DNA from: JAFEBO01 sp036392375 | GTDB taxonomy: Bacteria; Planctomycetota; Phycisphaerae; Phycisphaerales; UBA1924 | Assembly (NCBI GenBank): GCA_036392375.1 | Contig: DASVYC010000036.1 | Span: 1-64,000 of the forward strand | Direction of reading: 5' to 3' | Length of the DNA stretch: 64,000 nt | Part shown: positions 26,193 through 34,790 of the stretch, one piece after another | Position numbering within the stretch: position 1 is the stretch's first letter | How the letters are laid out: each line of letters starts with the position of its first letter | The notes under the pieces: generated by a model | The model's database searches: none | What the model saw: only the letters and a program-made list of their open reading frames with translations | Told to the model about the DNA's origin: nothing | Position numbers and translations under genes: made by a program

Positions 26193-26232
26193 TCGTTGCC
26201 TCGTTGCCTCGATGCCTTGATGCCTTGATGCC
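26193..26232. repeat. 8-bp tandem repeat between tuf and rpmG
   Basis: Five contiguous 8-base units: TCGTTGCC twice, TCGATGCC once, TTGATGCC twice; one more isolated TCGTTGCC is at 26178-26185. It starts right after the tuf stop codon, inside the tuf-rpmG transcript. No gene or terminator fits it. Confidence 0.8.
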
Positions 26233-26235
26233 TTC

Positions 26236-27438
<1,203 letters not shown>

Positions 27439-27771
27439 GACCAGAATCTCCACCCACGGGCTGCACGCGGTGCGTGTTCCGTGGACTTCCGATGCCGTGC
27501 TCACGCCGTCGTTGTCGAACACTCTCCAGCCGAGGCCCTGAGCCAAGGCGAGCGTCTGACGGCGCACAACACACCAGCGGTCAAACCGTCCCGCATCGAC
27601 CGCCGCCCTCGCGGGCGGTGATCTCCCAATGACGCGATCGGTACGAATCAGCCCGAGGCCCGTTGAGGCCGAGGACAGACGAGCGGGGTGAGGGATGAGG
27701 ACTTAGCACTTAGTCGAGCGAGCCGCTGCGGCACTCAGTCCTAAGACCTCAGACCTGATCCCTTCCCCGAA
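27439..27771 (-). promoter_or_regulatory. tuf leader region
   Basis: 333 bases between tRNA-Thr and tuf with no gene. Expected to hold the tuf leader and perhaps a promoter. The stretch at 27690-27760 has imperfect repeats of the words ACTTAG and CTCAGACCT, but no defined element could be assigned. Confidence 0.4.
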
Positions 27772-27843
<72 letters not shown>

Positions 27844-28118
27844 ACACGAACCGACGCGTCGGCATCGACATCGGTGGCTCGTGTGAGCCCTCGCCGTCGC
27901 TTCCGCCGCGCCCGAATCCCGGCCCGGAGGCCGAAACCAAGGGGAGCATGATAGCCCTCAGCCCGGGCGTCGGCGAGCGAAGACAAGCCACGAAAACCCA
28001 AACAAAGACCTTCTTCTTGACCTGGGACACCGGGTCGGCACACGATGCACCCGGTATCGATGCGGCGAGCACCTCCCCCACCTCTCCGCCCCGCTAACGA
28101 CCCGGAGCACTTCCCACC

Positions 28119-29297
28119 TTGAACCCACGTCGACGCTCGCTCGCCCTAGTTGCGCTCTCGTTCGTCGCCTTCATCAGCCTCGGTCTGCCCGATGGCGTCT
28201 TCGGCGTCGCGTGGCCCTCGATCCGCGCCACGTTCTCCATTCCCGTCAGCCGCGTCGGGGTCATCTTTCTCTTCGGCACGCTCGGCTATCTCGTGGTGAG
28301 CTCGCTCACCGGGCCGCTATCGCGGCGGATGGGCATCGGGGGCCTCTTGTGCGCGAGCACCACGCTCGCCGGGGCCGGGCTGGTGCTCTTCGCGGCGGCG
28401 CCGGCGTGGTGGTGGTTGCCGATCGGGGCGTTCGTGGGCGGGTTGGGCGCGGGCGGCATCGACGCGGGGCTCAACACCTTCGCCGCGGAGCGCTTCAGTC
28501 CTCGCATCGTCTCGTGGCTGCACGCGTGCTGGGGCATCGGCGCGACGCTCGGGCCGCTGCTCATCACGGGCGTGCTGATGCTCGAGCTCTCGTGGCGGAT
28601 CGGGTACGCGGCCGTTGCCGGGGTGATGGGCGTGCTGGCCGTCGTGTTCGCGTGCACCCCGGGGCTCTGGAAGTTGCACGGCGGACCCGAGCACGAGGAT
28701 GTGGTGCGCCTTCCGCTCGCCGCGACGGTGCGCCGTCCGCTGGCGTGGACTCACGTCGGCGTCTTCTGGACATACTGCGGCGTGGAGTCCAGCGCCGGTC
28801 AGCTCGCGTACACGCTGCTGGTGGAAGGACGAGGCGTGCGGCCGGAGATCGCGGGTCCCGTGGTGGGCGGATACTGGGCCGCGCTCACAATCGGAAGGGT
28901 GATCTTCGGGCACTCGGCCGCGCACTGGTCACGCGATGCGCTCCTGCGCGTCGGGACGTTCGGCGCGCCCATCGGCATCCTGCTGCTGTGGTGGCACCCG
29001 TCGGACGCCGCGTCGTTCGCGGGGCTCTGGCTGCTCGGGTTGGCGCTGGCGCCGATCTTTCCGATGATGATCTCGGCAACGCCGGAGCGGCTCGGTCGCG
29101 AGCACGCGGCCAACGCCGTGGGCATGCAGATGGCCGCGGCGAGCCTGGGCGTCGCGACCCTGCCCGGGCTGGCGGCGATGCTCATGCGCTGGTACGGGCA
29201 CGAATCGCTGCCGGCGTTCCTGTTGCTTCTGGCGCTCGCGATGGTGGTGCTGCACGAGGCCGCGATCCGGCTGGCGCGGCCTGCATCGCTCCGCTGA
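28119..29297 (+). CDS. MFS transporter
   Basis: 392 residues from a TTG at 28119 (GGAG about ten bases upstream). Twelve hydrophobic helices in two halves: VALSFVAFISLGLPDGVFGV (TM1), VGVIFLFGTLGYLVVSSLTG (TM2), the cytoplasmic loop SRRMGIGG, WLPIGAFVGGLGAGGIDAGL, and FAPIFPM-like LALAPIFPMMI in the C-half. The 'GLPDG..G.AWPSIR' start places it near sugar or drug MFS carriers of the FucP/YbjJ type. Substrate unknown. Only three bases separate its stop from that of the convergent DinB gene. Confidence 0.85.
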   Translation: MNPRRRSLALVALSFVAFISLGLPDGVFGVAWPSIRATFSIPVSRVGVIFLFGTLGYLVVSSLTGPLSRRMGIGGLLCASTTLAGAGLVLFAAAPAWWWLPIGAFVGGLGAGGIDAGLNTFAAERFSPRIVSWLHACWGIGATLGPLLITGVLMLELSWRIGYAAVAGVMGVLAVVFACTPGLWKLHGGPEHEDVVRLPLAATVRRPLAWTHVGVFWTYCGVESSAGQLAYTLLVEGRGVRPEIAGPVVGGYWAALTIGRVIFGHSAAHWSRDALLRVGTFGAPIGILLLWWHPSDAASFAGLWLLGLALAPIFPMMISATPERLGREHAANAVGMQMAAASLGVATLPGLAAMLMRWYGHESLPAFLLLLALAMVVLHEAAIRLARPASLR

Positions 29298-29300
29298 CGC

Positions 29301-29855
29301 TCAACCCAGCACCGTTCCCAATCCCAACGCCCGACGCAGATCCGCGATCTGGCCGTTGTGTATGCCCACGTGGTACACCGCTCGCGCCACCAGCAGATGC
29401 GGCGGCGCCGTCACGCCCCGGAACATCGGGACCGGCGTGATCAAATCCTCATCGCTCAGCTTCCGGATCGCCGCGGCGAACCGCTCGATCGATGCGTCGA
29501 AGATCTCGATGCATCGCGCGTGCTTGGGGAACACCACACCCGGAATCGCAGGATGACTCCCGAAGCTCACCGACTCGCTCCCGAATCGCTCGGAGTCGCC
29601 GCTGGCGGCGCCGTCGATGAAGTCCGACGCGGGCAGACCAACCAACGGACGACCCTGTGCGTCCGTCTTCTCACCCGGCAGCCATTCGCAGAAACGGTTG
29701 TTCGTGAGAGCGAGGTGTCCGAGGCACCACGCCAGGTGATTCGGCAAGCCGGGGGCCGAGCGGGTGTGGTTGGTGTCGTCGAACTTGACCAGGTATCGCT
29801 TCAGCAAGTCCCGCGCGTGCAGCGCGGCGTCGGCGAAGAGATCGGAGGATCGCAT
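29301..29855 (-). CDS. DinB-family protein (four-helix bundle, putative thiol-linked enzyme)
   Basis: 184 residues. The DinB fold shows in the helix pattern with candidate metal ligands at three places: NHLAWCLGHLALTNNRF (His near residues 40 and 47) and AVYHVGIHNGQIADLRR (two His near residues 163-167). DinB/YfiT proteins are a metal-binding superfamily containing mycothiol- and bacillithiol-dependent S-transferases; the substrate here is unknown. A BshC-like gene elsewhere in the window (11104) makes a bacillithiol link conceivable but unproven. Confidence 0.75.
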   Translation of the reverse strand: MRSSDLFADAALHARDLLKRYLVKFDDTNHTRSAPGLPNHLAWCLGHLALTNNRFCEWLPGEKTDAQGRPLVGLPASDFIDGAASGDSERFGSESVSFGSHPAIPGVVFPKHARCIEIFDASIERFAAAIRKLSDEDLITPVPMFRGVTAPPHLLVARAVYHVGIHNGQIADLRRALGLGTVLG

Positions 29856-30019
29856 CGGGGCAATCTACCACATGCGACAATGCAGCAGGCCTCAATCGCG
29901 GACATGAACGCTTCTACATCTCGCGCTGCGGGCACGCTCAGGGCATCCTCTACACTTGACTCGTCGTCGGGCCGACACTTCTCGGTCGCCGAACCCCGCG
30001 ACCACCCCGAGTCGCTCCG

Positions 30020-30718
30020 TTGCAACAGCGTTTGCTCACCCCGGAACTGATGGACGACCCGGACCTTGAGCCGGGGCTTCTCCGTGCCGCGCTCGCGGGG
30101 CTGGGGCGTCTGAACGCGTTGTCGGGCGCCGATGCGATCACGTGGCGGGCGCTTCGCTCGGAAGCACGGACCGCGGGTCGGTCGCTCCGCGTGCTCGACG
30201 TCGCGTGTGCCGCGGGCGATCTCGTGCTCGCCGCCCGCAGCCGTGCGGCGCGGGAGCGCGTGCCTCTGGAAATCCACGGCTGCGACATCAACCCGCTCTC
30301 GATACGACTCGCCAACGAGAAGGCAGCGGCACATCCCGGCCCCGGCCGTTTCTTTGTACACGACGCGATCCAGCCGCTGCCTGCGGGCGAATACGACATC
30401 GTGATGTCGAGTTTGTTCCTGCACCATCTCGGCAACGAGCACGCGACGCTGGTGCTCCGGCGCATGAGCGACGCCGCGGCACGCCTGGTGCTCGTGAACG
30501 ACCTCGTGCGCTCGTCTGCCAATCTCGCGTTGATCGCCGTCGCGTCCCATGCCGTGACCCGCAGCCATGTCGTCCATACCGACGCGGCCCTGTCGGTGCG
30601 TGCGGCGTTCACGAGGCCCGAGCTGCGCGCTCTCGTCCGCGGCGCGGGGATGGAGAACGCGGAGCTGCGCTGGGGCGGCCTGTGCCGAACCATGCTGGTG
30701 TGGCGGAGGACCGCTTGA
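30020..30718 (+). CDS. Class I methyltransferase of the type III PKS operon
   Basis: 232 residues from a TTG at 30020; an in-frame ATG lies near 30050. Motif I is LRVLDVACAAGDLVLAARS (about residues 56-74), then IHGCDINPLSIRLAN with the acidic ligand, and DIVMSSLFLHHLGNE with LVLVNDLVRS. It fits the UbiE/O-methyltransferase-like group found beside type III PKSs. The stop overlaps the flavoprotein start (TTGA), so it is the first gene of a coupled three-gene operon and probably methylates the polyketide product or an intermediate. The product is unknown. Confidence 0.8.
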   Translation: MQQRLLTPELMDDPDLEPGLLRAALAGLGRLNALSGADAITWRALRSEARTAGRSLRVLDVACAAGDLVLAARSRAARERVPLEIHGCDINPLSIRLANEKAAAHPGPGRFFVHDAIQPLPAGEYDIVMSSLFLHHLGNEHATLVLRRMSDAAARLVLVNDLVRSSANLALIAVASHAVTRSHVVHTDAALSVRAAFTRPELRALVRGAGMENAELRWGGLCRTMLVWRRTA

Positions 30719-31893
30719 AGAGCACGCTCGCCAAACCCGCGTCGCTGCACGATGTCGCCGCACACGCGTGGGATGTGGTCATCGTCGGTGCTGGCCCCGC
30801 CGGATCCGCCGCGGCTTGCCGCGCCGCAACGCTCGGGCTGCGGACACTGATCGTTGATCGCGCCTCGTTCCCGCGCGACAAGGTCTGCGGCGGGTGCCTC
30901 TCGCCCCTGGGCCTCGACGCGCTCGACGCGTTGGGCCTGGGCGCGGCCGCTCGCAGCAGTGGTATCCCGCTCCGATCGATCGATCTCACCGCGCGCGGCC
31001 ACACGACACGTCTCCCGCTCCGCGGCGGGCTCGCGATCGGGCGCGAGGAACTCGACACCATGCTGCTGCGCTACGCCGAGTCGCAGGGAGCGACCGCTCT
31101 CGAATCGACGCACGCGGCTCTTGTTTCCGATCACGACAGCCGCGTCGTGATCGCGCTGCGTCGCGGCGACGAGTCCGCGGAGCTCGCCACTCCCCGAACG
31201 TTGGTCGCCGACGGACTGTCGGGCTCCTTTCTTCCCAGGGACGAGGATTGGTCCGCGCGCATCGCGTCCCGCTCGCGCATCGGTCTGGGCGCTCGCGTGG
31301 TGGATTCCTCCTTCCCGCTCGCGCCCGGCGTCATCGCGATGTGCTGCGGGCGGCACGGCTATGTGGGCATGGTGCGACTCCGTGACGGCTCGATCGATCT
31401 CGCCGCCGCCGTCGATCCCGCGTTTCTCCGCGCGTGCGCATCTCCTGCCCGCGCCGTGTACGCGATCCTGCGCGAGGCCGCACCCAAGGCCGATCACGCC
31501 GACCGCCTGGACCTCAATATCCCGTTCCGCGGCACGGGCATGCTGACCCGTCGACGCGCTGTCGAACGCGGCGGCGTGCTCATCGCCGGCGACGCCGCCG
31601 CATACGTCGAACCGTTCACGGGCGAGGGCATGTCGTGGGCGATGCACGCCGGGATGGCGGCGGCGGAACTGATCGCTGCGGGCGAACCCGCGGGCGCGTG
31701 GACACAACGCTCGCAGGCTCTTCTGAGCGCCCGCCAGCGCCGCTGCCGAGCCGTAGCGCTGGCTCTGCGTTCACCGACGCTCGTCGCGTTCGCCGCTCGT
31801 GCGATGGCGCTGATGCCCGCCGTCGCGCCGCTGGCGCAGCGATTGGTCGCCGGCCCCTGGGCTCGAAACGGGATTGCGGAGGCCACACCGTGA
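30715..31893 (+). CDS. FAD-dependent oxidoreductase (geranylgeranyl reductase / PHBH type)
   Basis: 392 residues from a TTG at 30715 that overlaps the previous stop and has a strong GGCGGAGGA site seven bases upstream. FAD-binding motifs: DVVIVGAGPAGSAAACRAAT (GxGxxG, dinucleotide), DRASFPRDKVCGGCLSP, the second motif RTLVADGLSG and VLIAGDAAAYVEPFTGEGM. This is the group-A aromatic hydroxylase / GGR-like fold, which can hydroxylate, epoxidise or reduce. Position between a methyltransferase and the PKS argues for oxidation of a resorcinol- or pyrone-type product. Confidence 0.87.
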   Translation: MKSTLAKPASLHDVAAHAWDVVIVGAGPAGSAAACRAATLGLRTLIVDRASFPRDKVCGGCLSPLGLDALDALGLGAAARSSGIPLRSIDLTARGHTTRLPLRGGLAIGREELDTMLLRYAESQGATALESTHAALVSDHDSRVVIALRRGDESAELATPRTLVADGLSGSFLPRDEDWSARIASRSRIGLGARVVDSSFPLAPGVIAMCCGRHGYVGMVRLRDGSIDLAAAVDPAFLRACASPARAVYAILREAAPKADHADRLDLNIPFRGTGMLTRRRAVERGGVLIAGDAAAYVEPFTGEGMSWAMHAGMAAAELIAAGEPAGAWTQRSQALLSARQRRCRAVALALRSPTLVAFAARAMALMPAVAPLAQRLVAGPWARNGIAEATP

Positions 31894-32972
31894 CCAAGCC
31901 GCGGGTGGGAATCCTCGGTCTCGCGTGCGCCGCACCCACGCTGCGCCGCACACAGGAAGAAGCTCTCGCGTTCGCGCTGCGGGTGTCGCCGCCGGTCCGC
32001 GATGAGGAGAAGCGCCGCATCGAGTCGATCTACCGCAAATGCGGCGTCGAGACACGGGGCGTGGCGAGCGACGAGCACGATCCGCTCGCGCTCTTCCGCC
32101 CCGCCACGCCCGCCGAGCCGCACGGCCCCACCACCGCCGAGCGCATGCACGCGTACGCCCGGCGCGCCGCCCCGCTCGCGCTCCGCTCCGCGTCCGCCGC
32201 GCTCACCGACGCCCGCACCGAGGCCCGCGCGATCACGCACTTGATCACCGCAAGCTGCACCGGCTTCGCCGCCCCGGGATGGGACACCACGCTGGTGCGG
32301 GAACTGAGCCTCTCACCCGACGTTCATCGCACCAACATCGGGTTCATGGGCTGCCACGCGGCTCTCAACGCGCTGCGGGCGGCCCGCTCGATCGCCGCGT
32401 CCGAGCCCGCGTCGCGCATCCTGGTCTGCTGCACCGAGATCTGCTCCATCCACTTCAAGTACAACGCCCGGCCCGACCAGGTCGTGGCCAACGCCCTCTT
32501 CGCCGACGGCTCCGCGTCGTGTGTGGTCGGCGCGTCGGACTCGGGTTTCTGCGCGCTCGGGCCCTCGGCCTCCCGCGTCTTGCCCGCGTCCGACGCCCAG
32601 ATGTCCTGGTCCGTCGGCGACCACGGCTTCGAGATGACGCTCGCGACCGAGCTTCCCGCCACCGTGCGCGATCAGGCCGGCGTGTGGCTCGGGGGCTGGC
32701 TGCACGAGCAGGGACTCGCCATCGACGCGGTCCGCGCCTGGGCCGTGCACCCCGGCGGGCCGCGCATCCTCGTCGCCGTCGCGGAAGCCGCGGCTCTCGG
32801 ACGGGATCAGCTCGCCGCGTCGCGCACGGTGTTGGCCCGCCACGGCAACATGTCGAGCCCGACCGTGCTCTTCATCCTTGAGCACCTGCGGCGCAGCGGC
32901 GCCCTCGCCGCACCGACGCTGCTCCTCAGCTTCGGGCCGGGGGTGACCGCCGAGGCGATGCTGCTCACCTGA
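31890..32972 (+). CDS. Type III polyketide synthase
   Basis: 360 residues from a GTG at 31890 overlapping the upstream stop (GTGA). The catalytic triad is complete: Cys155 in NIGFMGCHAALNALRAA, His287 in WAVHPGGPRIL, Asn320 in RHGNMSSPTVLFIL. Other family marks: ASCTGFAAPGWDTTLV and FADGSASCVV. Such homodimeric enzymes extend acyl-CoA starters with malonyl-CoA, giving pyrones, resorcinols or phloroglucinols. Bacterial homologues in three-gene operons with a methyltransferase and a flavoprotein make methylated, oxidised phenolic lipids (srsABC of Streptomyces griseus); the order and methyltransferase type differ here. Only three bases separate it from the convergent barrel gene. Confidence 0.9.
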   Translation: MTKPRVGILGLACAAPTLRRTQEEALAFALRVSPPVRDEEKRRIESIYRKCGVETRGVASDEHDPLALFRPATPAEPHGPTTAERMHAYARRAAPLALRSASAALTDARTEARAITHLITASCTGFAAPGWDTTLVRELSLSPDVHRTNIGFMGCHAALNALRAARSIAASEPASRILVCCTEICSIHFKYNARPDQVVANALFADGSASCVVGASDSGFCALGPSASRVLPASDAQMSWSVGDHGFEMTLATELPATVRDQAGVWLGGWLHEQGLAIDAVRAWAVHPGGPRILVAVAEAAALGRDQLAASRTVLARHGNMSSPTVLFILEHLRRSGALAAPTLLLSFGPGVTAEAMLLT

Positions 32973-32975
32973 GCA

Positions 32976-33848
32976 TCAGAACACAAACCGCAGGCCGATG
33001 CTGAGCTGAAACTGCGTCGCGGGGCGGTCCCGCACCCGCCGCGCGATCGGCACGCCGACGCTGCACTCGGCGGCGAACCGCTTGGCCTCGTAGAGCACGC
33101 CCGGCGCCAGAAGTATCTCGTTGTCGCCGCTGGTCTCGTACTGCCCGTTGAGCTCCAGCGAGGCGTACCAGGCGCTCGAGGAGTTCTCGGCAGTGAACGC
33201 GCCGGGCCAGACGCGGTACATGAGCGCCGTGTCGTACCGCAACGCGTCCGCCGCGCTGCGCACTCCGGGGGCGATCCATTTCCATGAGTCGGCCCCGGTC
33301 GTGACCGTGTACCGCAGGGATTGGGTGACGCCGAATCGCCCGCGGATGAGCATGACGCTCGCCCCGATGAACGGGTCAACCGACTGCGGGGCCACCGTGT
33401 TGTCGCCGCCGGGCAGCATCGCGCCGGCGTACACCACCGCCCGCACCGTGTCGAGCGCCGAGGTGTCGCTGCGGTAGACACGGAGCTTGAACATCGCCTC
33501 GATCTGCCCGATCGACGCGGCGAGGTTGCGCGACGAGGGGAACGTCTGCTCCTGCACCACCGCGGGCAGTTTGAGCGAGAGCGACCAGTCCTTGGCGATG
33601 CCGTACTGCAGCGTGATGCTGGGCTCGGCCCGGGTCACACCCTGCACCGGCGACGCGGGATCGCGCGACACGCCGTAGCGCCACAGCCGGAACTGCGGCT
33701 TCACGTACAGCGTGCCGACGCCCGGCTGGGTCGCCGACTCGGTGTTGATGGCTTCCTGGGCGCGTGCGTCGCTCGCGCCCAGAGCGAACGCGGCGAGCAG
33801 CACCGCGAGCGCCGCCGGCCCGACACGATGGTTGGTTGTGGGGTGCAT
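32976..33848 (-). CDS. Outer-membrane beta-barrel protein (phenol-degradation MetA-like / transporter)
   Basis: 290 residues. A signal peptide (ALAVLLAAFALGASDARAQ) is followed by amphipathic strands with aromatic girdle residues: GTLYVKPQFRLWRYG, ITLQYGIAKDWSLSLKLP, AVVYAGAMLPGG, FGVTQSLRYTVTTG, WYASLELNGQYETSG, and the C-terminal FQLSIGLRFVF with terminal Phe. This resembles the small putative outer-membrane transporters of the MetA-pathway/DUF3078-like group. Its start lies 15 bases after the stop of an HMA-domain lipoprotein, so both are probably co-transcribed with the kinase operon upstream and related to metal handling. Confidence 0.7.
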   Translation of the reverse strand: MHPTTNHRVGPAALAVLLAAFALGASDARAQEAINTESATQPGVGTLYVKPQFRLWRYGVSRDPASPVQGVTRAEPSITLQYGIAKDWSLSLKLPAVVQEQTFPSSRNLAASIGQIEAMFKLRVYRSDTSALDTVRAVVYAGAMLPGGDNTVAPQSVDPFIGASVMLIRGRFGVTQSLRYTVTTGADSWKWIAPGVRSAADALRYDTALMYRVWPGAFTAENSSSAWYASLELNGQYETSGDNEILLAPGVLYEAKRFAAECSVGVPIARRVRDRPATQFQLSIGLRFVF

Positions 33849-33863
33849 CGTGATGCCTCCTGC

Positions 33864-34250
33864 TCAGCGCGTGATCTTGACCAGCGTGACGCCCGCTCGG
33901 TCCGCAGCCTCGGCCAGTTCCTTGGGCGAGGGGCGCTCCTTGCCCTCGATCCACACCCGCACCACCCCCGACTTGAGGTCCACCCGCACGTCGCTCGTGC
34001 CGGGCAGGTTGTCGATCTGTTGATCGACACTCGTGGCGCACAGCGGGCACGACAGGCCATTCATGTAAAGCTGCAGCGGGCCGGAATCGACAGGATCGGT
34101 GCTCGCGAGCCGCCGGGCCTCCTCCGGCGTGGCGGTGTACGTCACCTGCTGCGATTCCTCGGCGGCGCCCGACGCGCAGCCCCCGACGAAGTGGCCCGCG
34201 ACGACAAGAACGGCGGAAATCGCGAGACGCGAAAAGATGCGTGAGTTCAT
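33864..34250 (-). CDS. Lipoprotein with heavy-metal-associated (HMA) domain
   Basis: 128 residues from the ATG at 34250. A lipobox-like VVAGHFVGGC gives a lipidated Cys near residue 26, so it is membrane-anchored outside the cytoplasm. After a short linker, LQLYMNGLSCPLCATSVDQQ carries the CxxC metal-binding motif, and IDNLPGTSDVRVDLKSG plus the strand VVRVWIEGKERP complete the ferredoxin-like HMA fold. HMA domains bind Cu(I), Zn or Hg; usual HMA proteins are cytoplasmic chaperones, so an exported one is unusual. It lies between a Cys-rich exported protein and an outer-membrane barrel. Confidence 0.8.
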   Translation of the reverse strand: MNSRIFSRLAISAVLVVAGHFVGGCASGAAEESQQVTYTATPEEARRLASTDPVDSGPLQLYMNGLSCPLCATSVDQQIDNLPGTSDVRVDLKSGVVRVWIEGKERPSPKELAEAADRAGVTLVKITR

Positions 34251-34439
34251 GGATGAGTCTCCAGCTTGAGATATCACGCCCCAGCACGCGGCGGGGCGAG
34301 TGTGTGCGTGTGTGGGATAACGACGGGATCGGCTCTGGCCAGCAAGGGCCTGCAAGGGCCTGCAACGGAGAGGCGGTGCGGCATGGAGCCCGGGCCGCGC
34401 GAGCGACGCTCGGGGCGCGCGATGACGCCAAGAAGCCGC

Positions 34440-34790
34440 CTAAGTTCTCCAGCAGCAGAGCAAAGCCTGGCTGCGAACGCCGCCCTGTGCCTGCACGCGA
34501 ACCGGCGCGGCAGCAGCAACGACCGGCGATGGGCTCTGGGGGACTGCCCGCGTCACCGGCTCGGGCGGCAGCAGAACGGGGCGCGTGTCTTCCCCGATAC
34601 GGATCGGGGCGGGCGGCTGCTTGGGGACGTCGGGCGCCGAGTCAATGCAGGGGCACGCCGATTCGTCGCCGCAGCAGCAGGTCTCGCCGCAACTCTCTTC
34701 ACTGGGCCCGCACAGCACCGAGACCGCTCCCGCGCTCCACCCGAAGGCGAGCGTGAGCGAGAGCAGCAATGTGGCAAGCGAGCGGATCAT
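34440..34790 (-). CDS. Small Cys-rich exported protein
   Basis: 116 residues; the ATG at 34790 overlaps the kinase stop (ATGA), which sets the start. After a signal peptide (MIRSLATLLLSLTLAFGWSA) there is a dense Cys cluster at residues 27, 34, 38, 39, 40, 46 and 48 (C-x6-C-x3-CCC-x5-C-x-C), then a Pro/Val-rich linker and a CC pair near the C-terminus (residues 112-113). No family recognised. Such a cluster could bind soft metals or an Fe-S cluster, or be heavily disulfide-bonded. Being translated together with a sensor kinase and before an HMA lipoprotein supports metal binding. Confidence 0.65.
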   Translation of the reverse strand: MIRSLATLLLSLTLAFGWSAGAVSVLCGPSEESCGETCCCGDESACPCIDSAPDVPKQPPAPIRIGEDTRPVLLPPEPVTRAVPQSPSPVVAAAAPVRVQAQGGVRSQALLCCWRT

